Of a stretch of DNA of 30,194 nucleotides, positions 6,286 to 14,306 are shown piece after piece (position 1 is the first letter of the stretch; every line of letters begins with the position of its first letter). The notes below the pieces were generated by a model. It saw only the letters and a program-made list of their open reading frames with translations, was not told where the DNA came from and made no database searches. The stretch comes from a virus. The stretch is taken from the IMG/VR virus record IMGVR_UViG_3300037296_000070, positions 1 to 30,194 of that record; one strand, written 5' to 3'. The translations under genes were made by a program, and so were the position numbers.

Positions 6286-7805
6286 ATGATATAACTGAAA
6301 AGCCGCGCTACCGTGTAACAGCAGGTAAGGCGCTAAGCCAAGAGCAGGTGACAGACCTACGCGGTAAGACCTTTTACAGACACCTAATCCGCACTGACAC
6401 TGACGAGATACTTAAAAAAGCGGGTATCAGTCGTCATGCGCTAAAGACATTGCTTACGGACCCAGACATTGACCAAGCGATTGATAGACGTGAAGAAGAG
6501 TTAGGCAGTGCGATCTATACGATTACACCAAGTGAGGGCGCTCTTGCTGATTTTATCTATGAGCAGTTAGACCTGCACCTTGAGACGATATTACAAGGCT
6601 CATCGCTTAGTAAGTGGTACGGCTATGATGTCATTGAAATGCTATGGGGCAAAGATAGTAATGGGCGTAATGTAGTTACCTCAATGATGTCAAAACCTAT
6701 TCAATGGTTTGAGCCATTGTCTGGCGGTGCGCTGCAATGGTTTCCGAACGATGGTAGTCAGCCAAAAATGATTAGTGATCAAACTGACTTTTACTATCGC
6801 TATCTATACCAGCAGCATAAGCCGACATATCTAAACCCTAAAGGCAAATCATTATTAAGCCGCGTGTATTGGTTGCATTACTTCAAAACCAATGGCTGGC
6901 GTTTTTGGTCTAAGTTCTTGGAGCGTTTCGGTAGTCCACTACTGATTGGTAAGACTGACGCGTCTAGCGATTCTGACGCTCAAGACTTTGCCAATGCACT
7001 ACTAGCAGCGCACAACTCAGGTGTCGTCACTATCGGCATTGATGAGGATGTGAAAGCGGTAACCGGTGGTAGCAATGGTGAGGCATTTATTGGCTATGAC
7101 TCAGTGGTTAAGCAGAGTATTACGACTTACTTGCTAGGTCAGACACTTACCAGTGGCACGGATAAGGGCGGCACTTACGGCCAAGGCGTAGTACACCAAG
7201 AGCAGCAAGAGATTATCTTTAGCAGCGACCGTAAGCATGCGCTTAAGGCTGTCCAACATTTTATTGATGTGATCTGTACTGCTAATGGTTTTGAAGCGCC
7301 TGAGTTTAAGTGGGTGGCTAAGAAGTTCATCAACCAAGACCAGTTAGACGCTGACAAGAAAGCACACGACATGGGCGTTCGCTTTACCAAGTCATACTTT
7401 GTTGATGAGCATGGCTATAACGAGCAGCATATCGCTCACATGGATTATGGTGATGGCCAAGGCGCTGTTAAGTTGGCAACGTCGACACAAGCCAACCGTT
7501 ATACGTCAATGGCTAGCAAAACATGGTTGCCATTTAAAGCTGCTGACGGTGATAGTGAATTTACTGATGAGCAAATGGAGCTTGAATCGGTCGCAGATGA
7601 TGCGCTCAATGCAAGCGTACAGCCGTTTGATGCTAATGCGGTGCTATCGGCTATAAGTAACGCTACGGACGCTGACAGCTTACGTGAGTCGCTATTTAAC
7701 CTATGCGGTGAAGGACTGGCTGAGAGTGATTTTACCCAGTTGGTTAATACCGCTATACAGGTCGCTGATGTGCATGGTTTTGCTGATGAATCGAGTGAGG
7801 TTTAG
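6282..7805 (+). CDS. Portal protein (DUF935, Mu gp29-like)
   Basis: This forms the dodecameric ring at the capsid vertex through which DNA enters and leaves. It resembles Mu gp29/DUF935 portals in length (507 aa) and in segments: GKTFYRHLIRTDTDEILKKA near the N-terminus, DPDIDQAIDRREEEL, the YGYDVIEMLWG strand, and the FWSKFLERFGSPLLIGK core near residue 210. The C-terminus is acidic and variable. It starts as ATGA on the terminase stop. A Mu-type portal beside lambda-type capsid proteins shows the mosaic make-up of the head module. Confidence 0.9.
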   Translation: MNDITEKPRYRVTAGKALSQEQVTDLRGKTFYRHLIRTDTDEILKKAGISRHALKTLLTDPDIDQAIDRREEELGSAIYTITPSEGALADFIYEQLDLHLETILQGSSLSKWYGYDVIEMLWGKDSNGRNVVTSMMSKPIQWFEPLSGGALQWFPNDGSQPKMISDQTDFYYRYLYQQHKPTYLNPKGKSLLSRVYWLHYFKTNGWRFWSKFLERFGSPLLIGKTDASSDSDAQDFANALLAAHNSGVVTIGIDEDVKAVTGGSNGEAFIGYDSVVKQSITTYLLGQTLTSGTDKGGTYGQGVVHQEQQEIIFSSDRKHALKAVQHFIDVICTANGFEAPEFKWVAKKFINQDQLDADKKAHDMGVRFTKSYFVDEHGYNEQHIAHMDYGDGQGAVKLATSTQANRYTSMASKTWLPFKAADGDSEFTDEQMELESVADDALNASVQPFDANAVLSAISNATDADSLRESLFNLCGEGLAESDFTQLVNTAIQVADVHGFADESSEV

Positions 7806-7808
7806 GTT

Positions 7809-7985
7809 ATGCCAATAGAATCAGTAATGATATTTTTTCTTATTACTTTTATATTTTGGGTGTCTGTATTTTATTTTGTCATTCGAGATGGCGAGAATGG
7901 CAACAAAGGCGGTTTACGTTTTGTTGCTGATATACCGGAAAGCAATAAAAAACCACCCAAGCCGCCACATAATCCGCATAAGTAG
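7809..7985 (+). CDS. Small single-span membrane protein (58 aa)
   Basis: The ATG at 7809 follows the portal stop by three bases. Residues about 5-25 (SVMIFFLITFIFWVSVFYFVI) form a strong membrane span. A polar tail then ends in a Lys/Pro/His-rich stretch (KKPPKPPHNPHK). It sits between portal and minor head genes, where a structural role is unlikely. Host-membrane accessory functions are possible but unproven. Confidence 0.6.
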   Translation: MPIESVMIFFLITFIFWVSVFYFVIRDGENGNKGGLRFVADIPESNKKPPKPPHNPHK

Positions 7986-7994
7986 GCGTAACTA

Positions 7995-8795
7995 ATGGCA
8001 ACGACAACAGCAGGATTTGACGTACAGTTTATCGAAGCCATTGCTTACGCGCTTAATCGTGAGGTGGTGCTACCTGATAATTACTACAACGTCATGACAC
8101 CCATACAGCGCCAGCAAGCGGTATCTATCGCAGGGCTTGCACAGACTGAGCAGATAAAGCATGTGATGGGCTTGGTTAATGAGCAATTAGTTGATGGCGG
8201 TACGTTTGCGGACTTTCAGAACGCTGTTAAGAAGGGCGATATTGATATTAATCTACCAAAGCATCGGCTAGATAATATCTTTCGCACCAACATCCAAGGT
8301 GCTTATGGTCGTGGTCGATGGTATCAACAGCAGCAGAATAAAGATGAGCGTCCTTATCTGATGCGTGACGGTATTAATGATATTAGACAGCGCCCAGCGC
8401 ATAAGGTGCTAGATGGCGTTGTAAGACATATCGATGACCCACTTTGGGCGATACACTACGCTCCTTCAGGATATCGCTGCCGGTGCTTCTGTCGTTCTCT
8501 TACGAAGTCACAAGCTGAGGCTAAAGGTATAACCGTCGATGACGACTTGCCTAATGTGCCAAATGATGAAGGCTGGATTGGCGGCACGCCAGCACAGTAC
8601 ACAGGCAATATGAATAAGCTGGTTAATGACAAGATAGCCGAGCTTGCTATCACGTACTACAAGCAGTCAGATGCGATATTGGCAGCAAGACAGCGCATTG
8701 AGGCAGCTATCACGGTGATGTTAGCGCAACCAGTGCCGGAGCTTGCATTGATGATTGATGAGGCAAAAGAGCTGATTGAGGAAGAGAGCGAATGA
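7995..8795 (+). CDS. Phage head morphogenesis protein (Mu gp30/SPP1 gp7-like)
   Basis: This minor head protein family sits beside the portal gene and takes part in capsid assembly or DNA ejection. The diagnostic C-terminal part is clear: RLDNIFRTNIQGAYGRGRW, then RPYLMRDGINDIRQRPAHKVLDG, then DPLWAIHYAPSGYRCRCFCRSL with clustered Cys residues. At 266 aa it is near the short end of the family. The stop overlaps the next small ORF as ATGA. Confidence 0.85.
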   Translation: MATTTAGFDVQFIEAIAYALNREVVLPDNYYNVMTPIQRQQAVSIAGLAQTEQIKHVMGLVNEQLVDGGTFADFQNAVKKGDIDINLPKHRLDNIFRTNIQGAYGRGRWYQQQQNKDERPYLMRDGINDIRQRPAHKVLDGVVRHIDDPLWAIHYAPSGYRCRCFCRSLTKSQAEAKGITVDDDLPNVPNDEGWIGGTPAQYTGNMNKLVNDKIAELAITYYKQSDAILAARQRIEAAITVMLAQPVPELALMIDEAKELIEEESE

Positions 8796-8890
8796 ATAAA
8801 TCACGAATACTCAGAGCTATTGTGCTGATAGCTGATATAGCGATGACCGTCTACACCAAACGCAAGAAACACAAACAAGACCGCCGATAA
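8792..8890 (+). CDS. Tiny cationic peptide (32 aa)
   Basis: The ATG overlaps the minor-head stop (ATGA) and opens 32 codons. A short hydrophobic helix (ILRAIVLIADIAMTVY) is followed by a strongly basic tail (TKRKKHKQDRR). Its stop codon lies in the loop of the next terminator. This may be a real coupled peptide or only an open stretch; I cannot assign a function. Confidence 0.4.
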   Translation: MNKSRILRAIVLIADIAMTVYTKRKKHKQDRR

Positions 8891-8902
8891 GGGCGGTTTT
8901 TT
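8880..8902 (+). terminator. Intrinsic terminator
   Basis: ACCGCC (8880-8885) pairs with GGCGGT (8892-8897) around a six-base loop, and a T run at 8897-8902 follows. The linker TTAATGCCTATTTTTT then leads to the ribosome site of the Acb2-like gene. Confidence 0.85.
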
Positions 8903-8927
8903 AATGCCTATTTTTTAAGGATTCATT

Positions 8928-9152
8928 ATGGACAATCAACACAAGAAGATTAAAGGCTACCGCGAATTATCACAAACTGAAATTGACTTGATGAACAAGA
9001 TTAAAACTAAAGGCGCTGAGCTTGGCGAATTGGTTGATGATCTGCAAAACACTGATGGCTTAGACCAACGCGCTATTGCTATTGGAAAAACTGAATTACA
9101 GACAGGTACGATGTGGCTTGTACGTGGAGTGGCGCAACCTGAATCTTTTTAA
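8928..9152 (+). CDS. acb2: Acb2-like cyclic-nucleotide sponge (anti-CBASS)
   Basis: The 74-residue protein matches the Acb2/Tad1 hairpin-domain family. It has KIKGYRELSQTEIDLMNKIK at residues 7-26, a middle LGELVDDLQ helix, then DQRAIAIGKTELQTGTMWLVRGVAQP at about 46-71. Family members form hexamers that trap the cyclic di- and trinucleotide signals of CBASS, and some also block Thoeris signals. As I recall, Y11 and K26 of the Pseudomonas phage protein are binding residues; here Y11 and K26 fall at the same numbers. AAGGA at 8917-8921 is the ribosome site. It sits among head genes and has no promoter of its own that I can see, so it is probably expressed late. Confidence 0.85.
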   Translation: MDNQHKKIKGYRELSQTEIDLMNKIKTKGAELGELVDDLQNTDGLDQRAIAIGKTELQTGTMWLVRGVAQPESF

Positions 9153-9162
9153 TGGGTGAAAT

Positions 9163-10377
9163 ATGAACTTACAAGCAAAGATTAAGCGCGACATTGATAG
9201 TCATGCGCTCATGGCTTGCCACGATTTGAATGGTGAGCTTGCGTCTATCGACTTCAAAGCGTTATCACGTTATAGCGATGACGACAGTGAAGCGGCTTAC
9301 ACGGTCGAGAATGGTGTAGCGACTATTGATGTGCGCGGTCTGCTAGTGCCTGAGACCTCAAGCGATTATCGATCACGGGGTGTGACAGGCTATGCGAACT
9401 TAGCTGACTACATACAGCAAGCCAATGACGACTACGCGGTGACTAACATTGTCTTAGACATTGATAGTGTCGGTGGTTACGTTGCAGGTCTTGACGGTAT
9501 CACTGAGACTATCTACCAGTCTGCAAAGCCAATCGAAACGTTTGTCAGTGGCGATATGTATTCAGCCGCTTACTGGTTAGGCGCTAGTACAAGCAAGGTT
9601 ACAGCGTCTAAGCAATCAGGTATTGGCAGTATTGGCGTATTTGTCGTGCATAGCGAACAAAGCAAGATGTTAAATGACCACGGTGAGAAATACTCGCTGT
9701 TTAGATCAGGCAAGTGGAAAGCTGCATTTAATTGGTTTAGCCCGTTAACCGACGATGAAAAGACGCGCTTACAAGAAGGCGTCGATGAATCCGCAAGCAT
9801 ATTTTTTAATCATGTAGCAGCACAGCGCAATGTTGATGCCAAAACAGTCAAAGGCTGGGAAGGCGACGACTTCACTGCTACGAAAGCCAAAGAATTAGGT
9901 CTGATTGATGTGATTGCGGATAGCATTGCAGCCTCAAGCAGTACCGCACAGAGCAACAATAACCCCGAGGAGTACGAATTGAACGAGTTACAACTGGCGC
10001 AAGCCAAAATCAAGCAGCTAGAGGATCAGGCGGTGTCTGATAAAGCTGCATCTGATCAAAAAATCGCTGATGCCAAAGCTGAAGCACAAGCTGCCAAGCA
10101 AAAACTAGCAGAGTCTCAAGCATCAACACGCCAAGCCGCTATCGATAAGTTAGCTGCCGTCACTGATCGCGAGTTTACCGACGAGCAAGTGACCGAGCTT
10201 AAAGCAATGGATCAAGGTGCGTTCAATGTATTTATTGCATTCTCAGCGCCAGTTGCACCCAAAGCACCTAAGCTGCCAGATGGTTTGGATAAAGCTCAAG
10301 CAACCAATGGCCGCGAAGGTGGCGAAAGTAAAATTCTAGCAGCTGTTGAAGCCGCAAAAGCACAAGGAGCTAAATAA
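9163..10377 (+). CDS. S49-family capsid maturation protease with C-terminal scaffold part (lambda gpC-like)
   Basis: This SppA-type serine protease processes the prohead. The substrate strand VLDIDSVGGYVAGL is at about 97-110, the catalytic Ser is S134 in SGDMYSAAYWLGAS, SGIGSIGVFVVH is at 152-163, and K186 in RSGKWKAAF is the likely dyad lysine. After about residue 265 comes a long Ala/Lys/Gln-rich coiled-coil scaffold-like region ending in an acidic/Ala tail. Length is 404 aa, close to lambda gpC (439). The stop shares a base with the decoration gene ATG. Confidence 0.9.
   Translation: MNLQAKIKRDIDSHALMACHDLNGELASIDFKALSRYSDDDSEAAYTVENGVATIDVRGLLVPETSSDYRSRGVTGYANLADYIQQANDDYAVTNIVLDIDSVGGYVAGLDGITETIYQSAKPIETFVSGDMYSAAYWLGASTSKVTASKQSGIGSIGVFVVHSEQSKMLNDHGEKYSLFRSGKWKAAFNWFSPLTDDEKTRLQEGVDESASIFFNHVAAQRNVDAKTVKGWEGDDFTATKAKELGLIDVIADSIAASSSTAQSNNNPEEYELNELQLAQAKIKQLEDQAVSDKAASDQKIADAKAEAQAAKQKLAESQASTRQAAIDKLAAVTDREFTDEQVTELKAMDQGAFNVFIAFSAPVAPKAPKLPDGLDKAQATNGREGGESKILAAVEAAKAQGAK
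9979..10377 (+). CDS. Probable nested scaffold protein (Nu3-like, internal in-frame start)
   Basis: Inside the protease gene a GAGGAG (9967-9972) lies six bases before an in-frame TTG at 9979, codon L273. Starting there gives a 132-residue helical protein, MNELQLAQAKIKQLEDQ onward, without the protease domain. This mirrors lambda, where scaffold Nu3 is translated from a start within gene C. The site sits exactly at the domain boundary. Use of the start is inferred and has no experimental support. Confidence 0.55.
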   Translation: MNELQLAQAKIKQLEDQAVSDKAASDQKIADAKAEAQAAKQKLAESQASTRQAAIDKLAAVTDREFTDEQVTELKAMDQGAFNVFIAFSAPVAPKAPKLPDGLDKAQATNGREGGESKILAAVEAAKAQGAK

Positions 10378-10757
10378 TGGTTGATTTCAACTATACAACC
10401 GAGCAGCCATTGACGGTCGATGTTGCACCTATCACTGATAGCGTCGTACCTACAACTGGCACTGCATACAAACGCGGTGACCTATTGGTGATTGCTGCAG
10501 GCACCAACGTAGCGACTCACAGTGATGCATCAACAGGCGCACAAGCTGACTGGCATGTTATCTGCCTTGCTGATGTAACTGCTGAGCAAGCAACGGCCAA
10601 GATTGCCGCAGGTGTTGAAATGCCTGTCTATGTTGCAGGTAAGTTTGATGTTGCAGAAGTCAAACTAAAAGGTGTGGCACTTACCGCAGCTCAAAAACTG
10701 GCGGCGCGTGCATACGCTAATCGCTCAACCAAAATCACGCTTAGCGTAGTTAAATAA
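10377..10757 (+). CDS. Head decoration protein (lambda gpD-like)
   Basis: This 126-residue protein resembles the lambda gpD family, whose trimers cement the expanded capsid. Family features are the flexible N-terminus (YTTEQPLTVDVAPITDS), GTAYKRGDLLVIAAG near residue 30, WHVICLADVTA near 60, and a C-terminal VYVAGKFDVAEVKLKG strand pair. lambda gpD is 110 aa. It starts on the last base of the protease stop and sits directly before the capsid gene, as in lambda. Confidence 0.9.
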   Translation: MVDFNYTTEQPLTVDVAPITDSVVPTTGTAYKRGDLLVIAAGTNVATHSDASTGAQADWHVICLADVTAEQATAKIAAGVEMPVYVAGKFDVAEVKLKGVALTAAQKLAARAYANRSTKITLSVVK

Positions 10758-10769
10758 GGATAAATATTT

Positions 10770-11864
10770 ATGGCTACTTTTAATATTGAAGGCGCTGAAA
10801 TTGAAACAGCATCTTTCGAAGAACTTGGCGCGGTTTACGATCATAGTAAGCCGGTCGACACTTTTTTCCGTGACCGTTACTTCAGCGATGAAGAATACTT
10901 AAACAACGAAGACAAAGTGCCTGTAGGTGATATCAAAACCTATATTCCGCTAGCTCCTGCCGTGGTGCCAACAGCTCAAGGCCGTGTCATCAAAGACAAG
11001 GTTGAATTGAATGTTAAATACATTCCAGCGCCTTACTTTAAACCTGCCTGTGTTGTAGAGCCTAGCAGCAAAATCAAAGCAAAAATGCTCAAGCTATTGC
11101 AGACAATGCGCGTGATTGCTACCAATGCTGCGGGTGTGCCTCCTACCATGCAAGATGAATGGGAAATGGCAGCAGCCGTGTCTTACTGGACTATCCGTGA
11201 GTCATTGTCTGCCCGTATCGCTATTATGTGCCGCGATGCTTTGCTGTATGGCAAGGTCGTTGTTGAAGGTGATGACAATGCAGGTGTGACGGTTGATTAT
11301 GATCGTCATAGCGATTTGACGTTTAGCCCGCTTATTGCATGGGATCAGGTTGGTGCTACGATTTACGCCGATATTCGCAATATAGTTAAAAACCTAGTCA
11401 AGCACGGTAAGCGCCGCCCAGTTGATGCGTTAATGTCTAGCCGTGTCTTTGACGTACAGTCAGATAACGAGGATTTTAATAAAAAATTTACAGCGTCAAA
11501 AGATACCAATATCACTCGTGTGTTTGATGGCGGGTTTGGCGGTGAGACTGAGGCGACCTTGCGCGGTACTTTAGATGGTATCGAGTGGTGGACGTATGAC
11601 GTTGAGTTCGACAAAGAAGATGGCACAAGCGAGCTGATGATTCCAGAAGATGGTTTTTGGTTAATCTCTGAGCGTGCTAACAAGTTGTACTTCTGCATGA
11701 TTAAGCATCGTAAGAACCCTGCTAAATTAGCAATGGAATTGATGCCGTACCATGTATTTAGTGATGATCCGTCAGTCGATAAGTTTATTGCCGATTCAAG
11801 CCCATTGCCTGTACCAATCAATAAAAACGGTGCCTGTGGTGGTACTGGTTTTATCACTCTTTAA
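10770..11864 (+). CDS. Major capsid protein (lambda gpE family)
   Basis: This is the main shell protein. It shows the lambda gpE-type pattern: FFRDRYFSDEEYLNNEDKV near residue 33, a VPTAQGRVIKDK segment near 66, VKYIPAPYFKP near 83, the central AWDQVGATIYADIRNIV near 190, and a C-terminal region ending near CGGTGFITL. Length is 364 aa versus 341 in lambda. An AAGGAT ribosome site and a single-gene position before a terminator fit high expression. Confidence 0.95.
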   Translation: MATFNIEGAEIETASFEELGAVYDHSKPVDTFFRDRYFSDEEYLNNEDKVPVGDIKTYIPLAPAVVPTAQGRVIKDKVELNVKYIPAPYFKPACVVEPSSKIKAKMLKLLQTMRVIATNAAGVPPTMQDEWEMAAAVSYWTIRESLSARIAIMCRDALLYGKVVVEGDDNAGVTVDYDRHSDLTFSPLIAWDQVGATIYADIRNIVKNLVKHGKRRPVDALMSSRVFDVQSDNEDFNKKFTASKDTNITRVFDGGFGGETEATLRGTLDGIEWWTYDVEFDKEDGTSELMIPEDGFWLISERANKLYFCMIKHRKNPAKLAMELMPYHVFSDDPSVDKFIADSSPLPVPINKNGACGGTGFITL

Positions 11865-11882
11865 TATCAACTAAATTTAATC

Positions 11883-11909
11883 GCCCTGTCTAATCGCAGG
11901 GCTTTTTTT
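11883..11909 (+). terminator. Intrinsic terminator after the capsid gene
   Basis: GCCCTG (11883-11888) pairs with CAGGGC (11897-11902) around TCTAATCG, and seven T follow. The run leads straight into the GGAG ribosome site of the next gene. It probably helps keep capsid expression above that of downstream genes. Confidence 0.85.
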
Positions 11910-11919
11910 GGAGCAAATT

Positions 11920-12201
11920 ATGTCTAAGTATATCGCAAAGCAATCGGTAGGCCGTTTTAAGACTGGCGAAGTCGTCGAAGGCTTGACCGAAGATCGTGCC
12001 AAATTTTTATTAGGTAAAGGCGCTATTGTAGAAGCTGAAGCCGTTGAAGACGAAGATGTTAATACTGGTGAAGGTGGTGATGTGGTTGAACTAGAAAAGC
12101 TCACCAAAGCCGAGCTAACAGCGTTACTTGATGAAGAAGAAATCGACTACAACGACTCAGATACCAAAGCTGAGCTAATCGCACGTTTTCCAAAGGACTG
12201 A
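11920..12201 (+). CDS. Small head protein with C-terminal HeH/SAP-like motif
   Basis: The 93-residue protein has an N-terminal beta-rich part (RFKTGEVVEGLTEDRAKFLLGKGAIVE), an acidic middle, and a C-terminal helix-extended-loop-helix motif LTKAELTALLDEEEIDY...TKAELIARFPKD. That motif occurs in small phage head proteins and other nucleic-acid-associated proteins. I use ATG 11920, with GGAG at 11910-11913, not the TTG at 11908 inside the terminator T run. Its place between capsid and connector genes suggests a head-completion role, which is inferred. Confidence 0.7.
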   Translation: MSKYIAKQSVGRFKTGEVVEGLTEDRAKFLLGKGAIVEAEAVEDEDVNTGEGGDVVELEKLTKAELTALLDEEEIDYNDSDTKAELIARFPKD

Positions 12202-12203
12202 TT

Positions 12204-12641
12204 ATGTACGCGACTCGTGATGATTTGATCGGTCACTTTAGTGAGTTGGAAATTGGTCAGCTTGAGTCGTTGCATGAAGATCCTTTTGCTGCGACTGCTA
12301 AAGCACTAAAAAGCGCAAGTGGCAAAATGGACAGTTTCTTATCTACACGTTACAACACACCCATCGCCAAGACGGACAACTTGGAGCTTGTTTGCTGCAA
12401 TATCGCAAGATACTTGCTGTATAAAAACGATGCATCAGGTGAGCCAGAAGACCGCTACAAAGAAGAGATTGCTTGGCTAAAAGATGTTAGCGCAGGTCGC
12501 GCCAACGTCACATTTGCTGAGCCACTAAGTGCCGCTGAGCAGCAAAGCACCTACGTCAAACCTGCTGTACCAATTGGCAGCAGTTACCCCGGTCAAATCT
12601 TTGGTGATGATGTCTTCGCCAAGATGCCGGGCATTAAGTGA
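12204..12641 (+). CDS. Head-tail connector protein (DUF1320, Mu gp36-like)
   Basis: This resembles the DUF1320/Mu gp36 family of neck proteins that bind below the portal. The start YATRDDLIGHFSELEIGQL and the following ALKSASGKMDSFLSTRYNTP and LVCCNIARYLLYKN segments are diagnostic. Length of 145 aa is usual. It follows the HeH protein by two bases and precedes the tail-completion gene. Confidence 0.85.
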   Translation: MYATRDDLIGHFSELEIGQLESLHEDPFAATAKALKSASGKMDSFLSTRYNTPIAKTDNLELVCCNIARYLLYKNDASGEPEDRYKEEIAWLKDVSAGRANVTFAEPLSAAEQQSTYVKPAVPIGSSYPGQIFGDDVFAKMPGIK

Positions 12642-12648
12642 GGTGACT

Positions 12649-13086
12649 ATGTTTGATGCCAATCTATCGGGCGGTGACGAGATAATCAGACGGCTAGGCG
12701 ATTTGTATTTTGACAGTAAAAAAATGCAGAAGTTTAGCCGGTTGGCTGGCGCTGAGATGGTCAATCAAACTGAGGAGCGTTTCTACAATCAGCACGATTT
12801 GCAGCGTCAACCGTGGCTACCTTCTAAGCGAGCAATAGAGCAAGGCGGTAAAACGCTACGTGATACTGGTCGTTTAATGGCCTCGCTAACCTACATTGCG
12901 CTACCTGATGGCGTTAAGTGGGGCACAAACGTTATCTACGCTCGCATGATGCACTACGGCGGTAAAAAGGCGTTATTCCCTCACTTGTGGGGCGATATTC
13001 CAGCTAGACCATTTTTAGGTATGAACGACAACGATAGAGCCTCAGTGCTTAATATTATTAATCGAATTATGGACGTAGACTTATGA
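12649..13086 (+). CDS. Phage virion morphogenesis / tail completion protein (gpS/Mu gpG family)
   Basis: The family finishes the tail or joins it to the head. Diagnostic parts are the basic helical N-terminus, QPWLPSKRAIEQGGKTLRDTGRL near residue 58, SLTYIALPDGVKWGTNVIYARMMHYGG near 81-108, and the C-terminal IPARPFLGMNDND. The start is ATG 12649 with GAGGTGA just upstream. A longer open frame back to 12529 only overlaps the previous gene and lacks a ribosome site. The protein is 145 aa and ends in an ATGA overlap. Confidence 0.85.
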   Translation: MFDANLSGGDEIIRRLGDLYFDSKKMQKFSRLAGAEMVNQTEERFYNQHDLQRQPWLPSKRAIEQGGKTLRDTGRLMASLTYIALPDGVKWGTNVIYARMMHYGGKKALFPHLWGDIPARPFLGMNDNDRASVLNIINRIMDVDL

Positions 13087-13505
13087 GTAATTACTTTGCG
13101 GTAGGTCTTGGCCTAATCGAGCACTTAGAGGCGAAAGCTGACGAGTGGGGCGTTAAGCATGTCGGTACGGTCGCTAGCATCAGCAAGATTAATAAGCAGA
13201 TCACACCAGCTCTGTATGTGGTCAATACTTCGAATAATCCGACAGCTAATCAGCACATAGACAGCCAAGACAGTCAGCAGTGGACGGTTGTAGTAGCAGT
13301 TAGTAATCAAGCCTCACAAACAGATGTTAAGGCGCTTATGGAGTCGTCAGGCGACTTGATAGGCAAGGTTATTAATCATGTGCAAGGTTATCAGTTAGCA
13401 CCACGCTATCAGCCGCTACAGCGCACATCAACAAGCGGTAGTCCTGATTATTTCAGCACGTTCGCGCTTTACCCGTTAACTTTCAATACAAAATTTAAGC
13501 CTTAG
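13083..13505 (+). CDS. Putative tail terminator / Mu gp37-like protein
   Basis: Order and size (140 aa, between tail completion and major tail protein genes) fit a tail terminator that caps the tail tube. The protein has an N-terminal helix (GLGLIEHLEAKAD), an ITPALYVVNTS strand, a QQWTVVVAVSNQ strand and a C-terminal SPDYFSTFALYPLTF strand, the mixed alpha/beta layout of that family. Direct sequence similarity to a named family is modest by eye. Confidence 0.6.
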   Translation: MSNYFAVGLGLIEHLEAKADEWGVKHVGTVASISKINKQITPALYVVNTSNNPTANQHIDSQDSQQWTVVVAVSNQASQTDVKALMESSGDLIGKVINHVQGYQLAPRYQPLQRTSTSGSPDYFSTFALYPLTFNTKFKP

Positions 13506-13516
13506 AGGAATTAATC

Positions 13517-14269
13517 ATGGCAGATAACTTAAACCAATCTCACGCCTTTATCGGTAGTGGCAAAATTTACTTAACCCCAGTCAAAGGTGGCGTACGTGGT
13601 GCATCATTTTGGGTGGGCGTAGCATCAGCTATGACATTCAGCCATAGCACAGAAAACGAAAAAGAATTGCGTGAGTACCACACTGGTAAAAACCAAGTGT
13701 GGGATAAGTACGCAGGTGACATCAGCACTACTGCATCATTGACCATTCATGAGCGACGCGATGCTGCAATGGCTGCTGCATTACAGGCGACTATGACCGA
13801 GGTAGCGGCTGACAGTGTAGTAGGTGAAACGCATACCTTCAATGAAGTGGGCGAAGTCATCTTTTTAAAGCATAAAAACGTATCTAACGTAGTTATCAAA
13901 GATAGCACTGCTGGTACAGCACTCGACTTAGTTGAAGGCACAGACTACACGATTGAGCCTATCTATGGCACTATCGAAATGACGCACACGCAGACGTTAG
14001 TATCACCAATGGTTGTTGATTATGATTACGGTGTCTCTAAAGTCACCAAGCCGATGACCGATACTGTAGACTTTTACGAGCTACGTGTTAATGGACTCAA
14101 CACTCAAGGTCAAGGTGAGAAGTACGTAGTCACAGCACCACGCGCTAAGATCACACCAGCCGATGCACTCGACCTAATCAGTGAAGATTTTGCTGAGATG
14201 ACAATTGAAGCTGAGATTCTATATGACGAAGGTATTAAAGCGCCTTATCAGTTAGAAAAATTCGCTTAA
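13517..14269 (+). CDS. Major tail (tube) protein
   Basis: This 250-residue beta-rich protein follows the terminator-like gene and is probably the tail tube subunit. The N-terminal SGKIYLTPVKGG...WVGVASAMTFSHSTENEKELRE is typical of siphovirus tube proteins. A C-terminal DALDLISEDFAEMTIEAEIL completes the fold. A good ribosome site (GAGGAA) and an intrinsic terminator right after it fit a highly expressed single structural gene. No sheath gene follows, supporting a non-contractile tail. Confidence 0.8.
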   Translation: MADNLNQSHAFIGSGKIYLTPVKGGVRGASFWVGVASAMTFSHSTENEKELREYHTGKNQVWDKYAGDISTTASLTIHERRDAAMAAALQATMTEVAADSVVGETHTFNEVGEVIFLKHKNVSNVVIKDSTAGTALDLVEGTDYTIEPIYGTIEMTHTQTLVSPMVVDYDYGVSKVTKPMTDTVDFYELRVNGLNTQGQGEKYVVTAPRAKITPADALDLISEDFAEMTIEAEILYDEGIKAPYQLEKFA

Positions 14270-14275
14270 AGTTTT

Positions 14276-14306
14276 ACCCTAGTCAGAGTATCGGCTAGGG
14301 TTTTTT
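14276..14306 (+). terminator. Intrinsic terminator after the major tail gene
   Basis: ACCCTAG (14276-14282) pairs with CTAGGGT (14295-14301) across a 12-base loop, with T at 14301-14306. It follows the tail tube stop by seven bases. Confidence 0.85.

Noticed and set aside
11363-11857. 164-aa open frame on the minus strand
   Set aside because: It lies fully inside the major capsid gene on the opposite strand, has no ribosome site, and its composition is a shadow of the capsid codons.
12529-12648. Longer N-terminus for the tail completion protein
   Set aside because: It overlaps the connector gene out of frame, lacks a ribosome site and does not resemble the family start. ATG 12649 has GAGGTGA.
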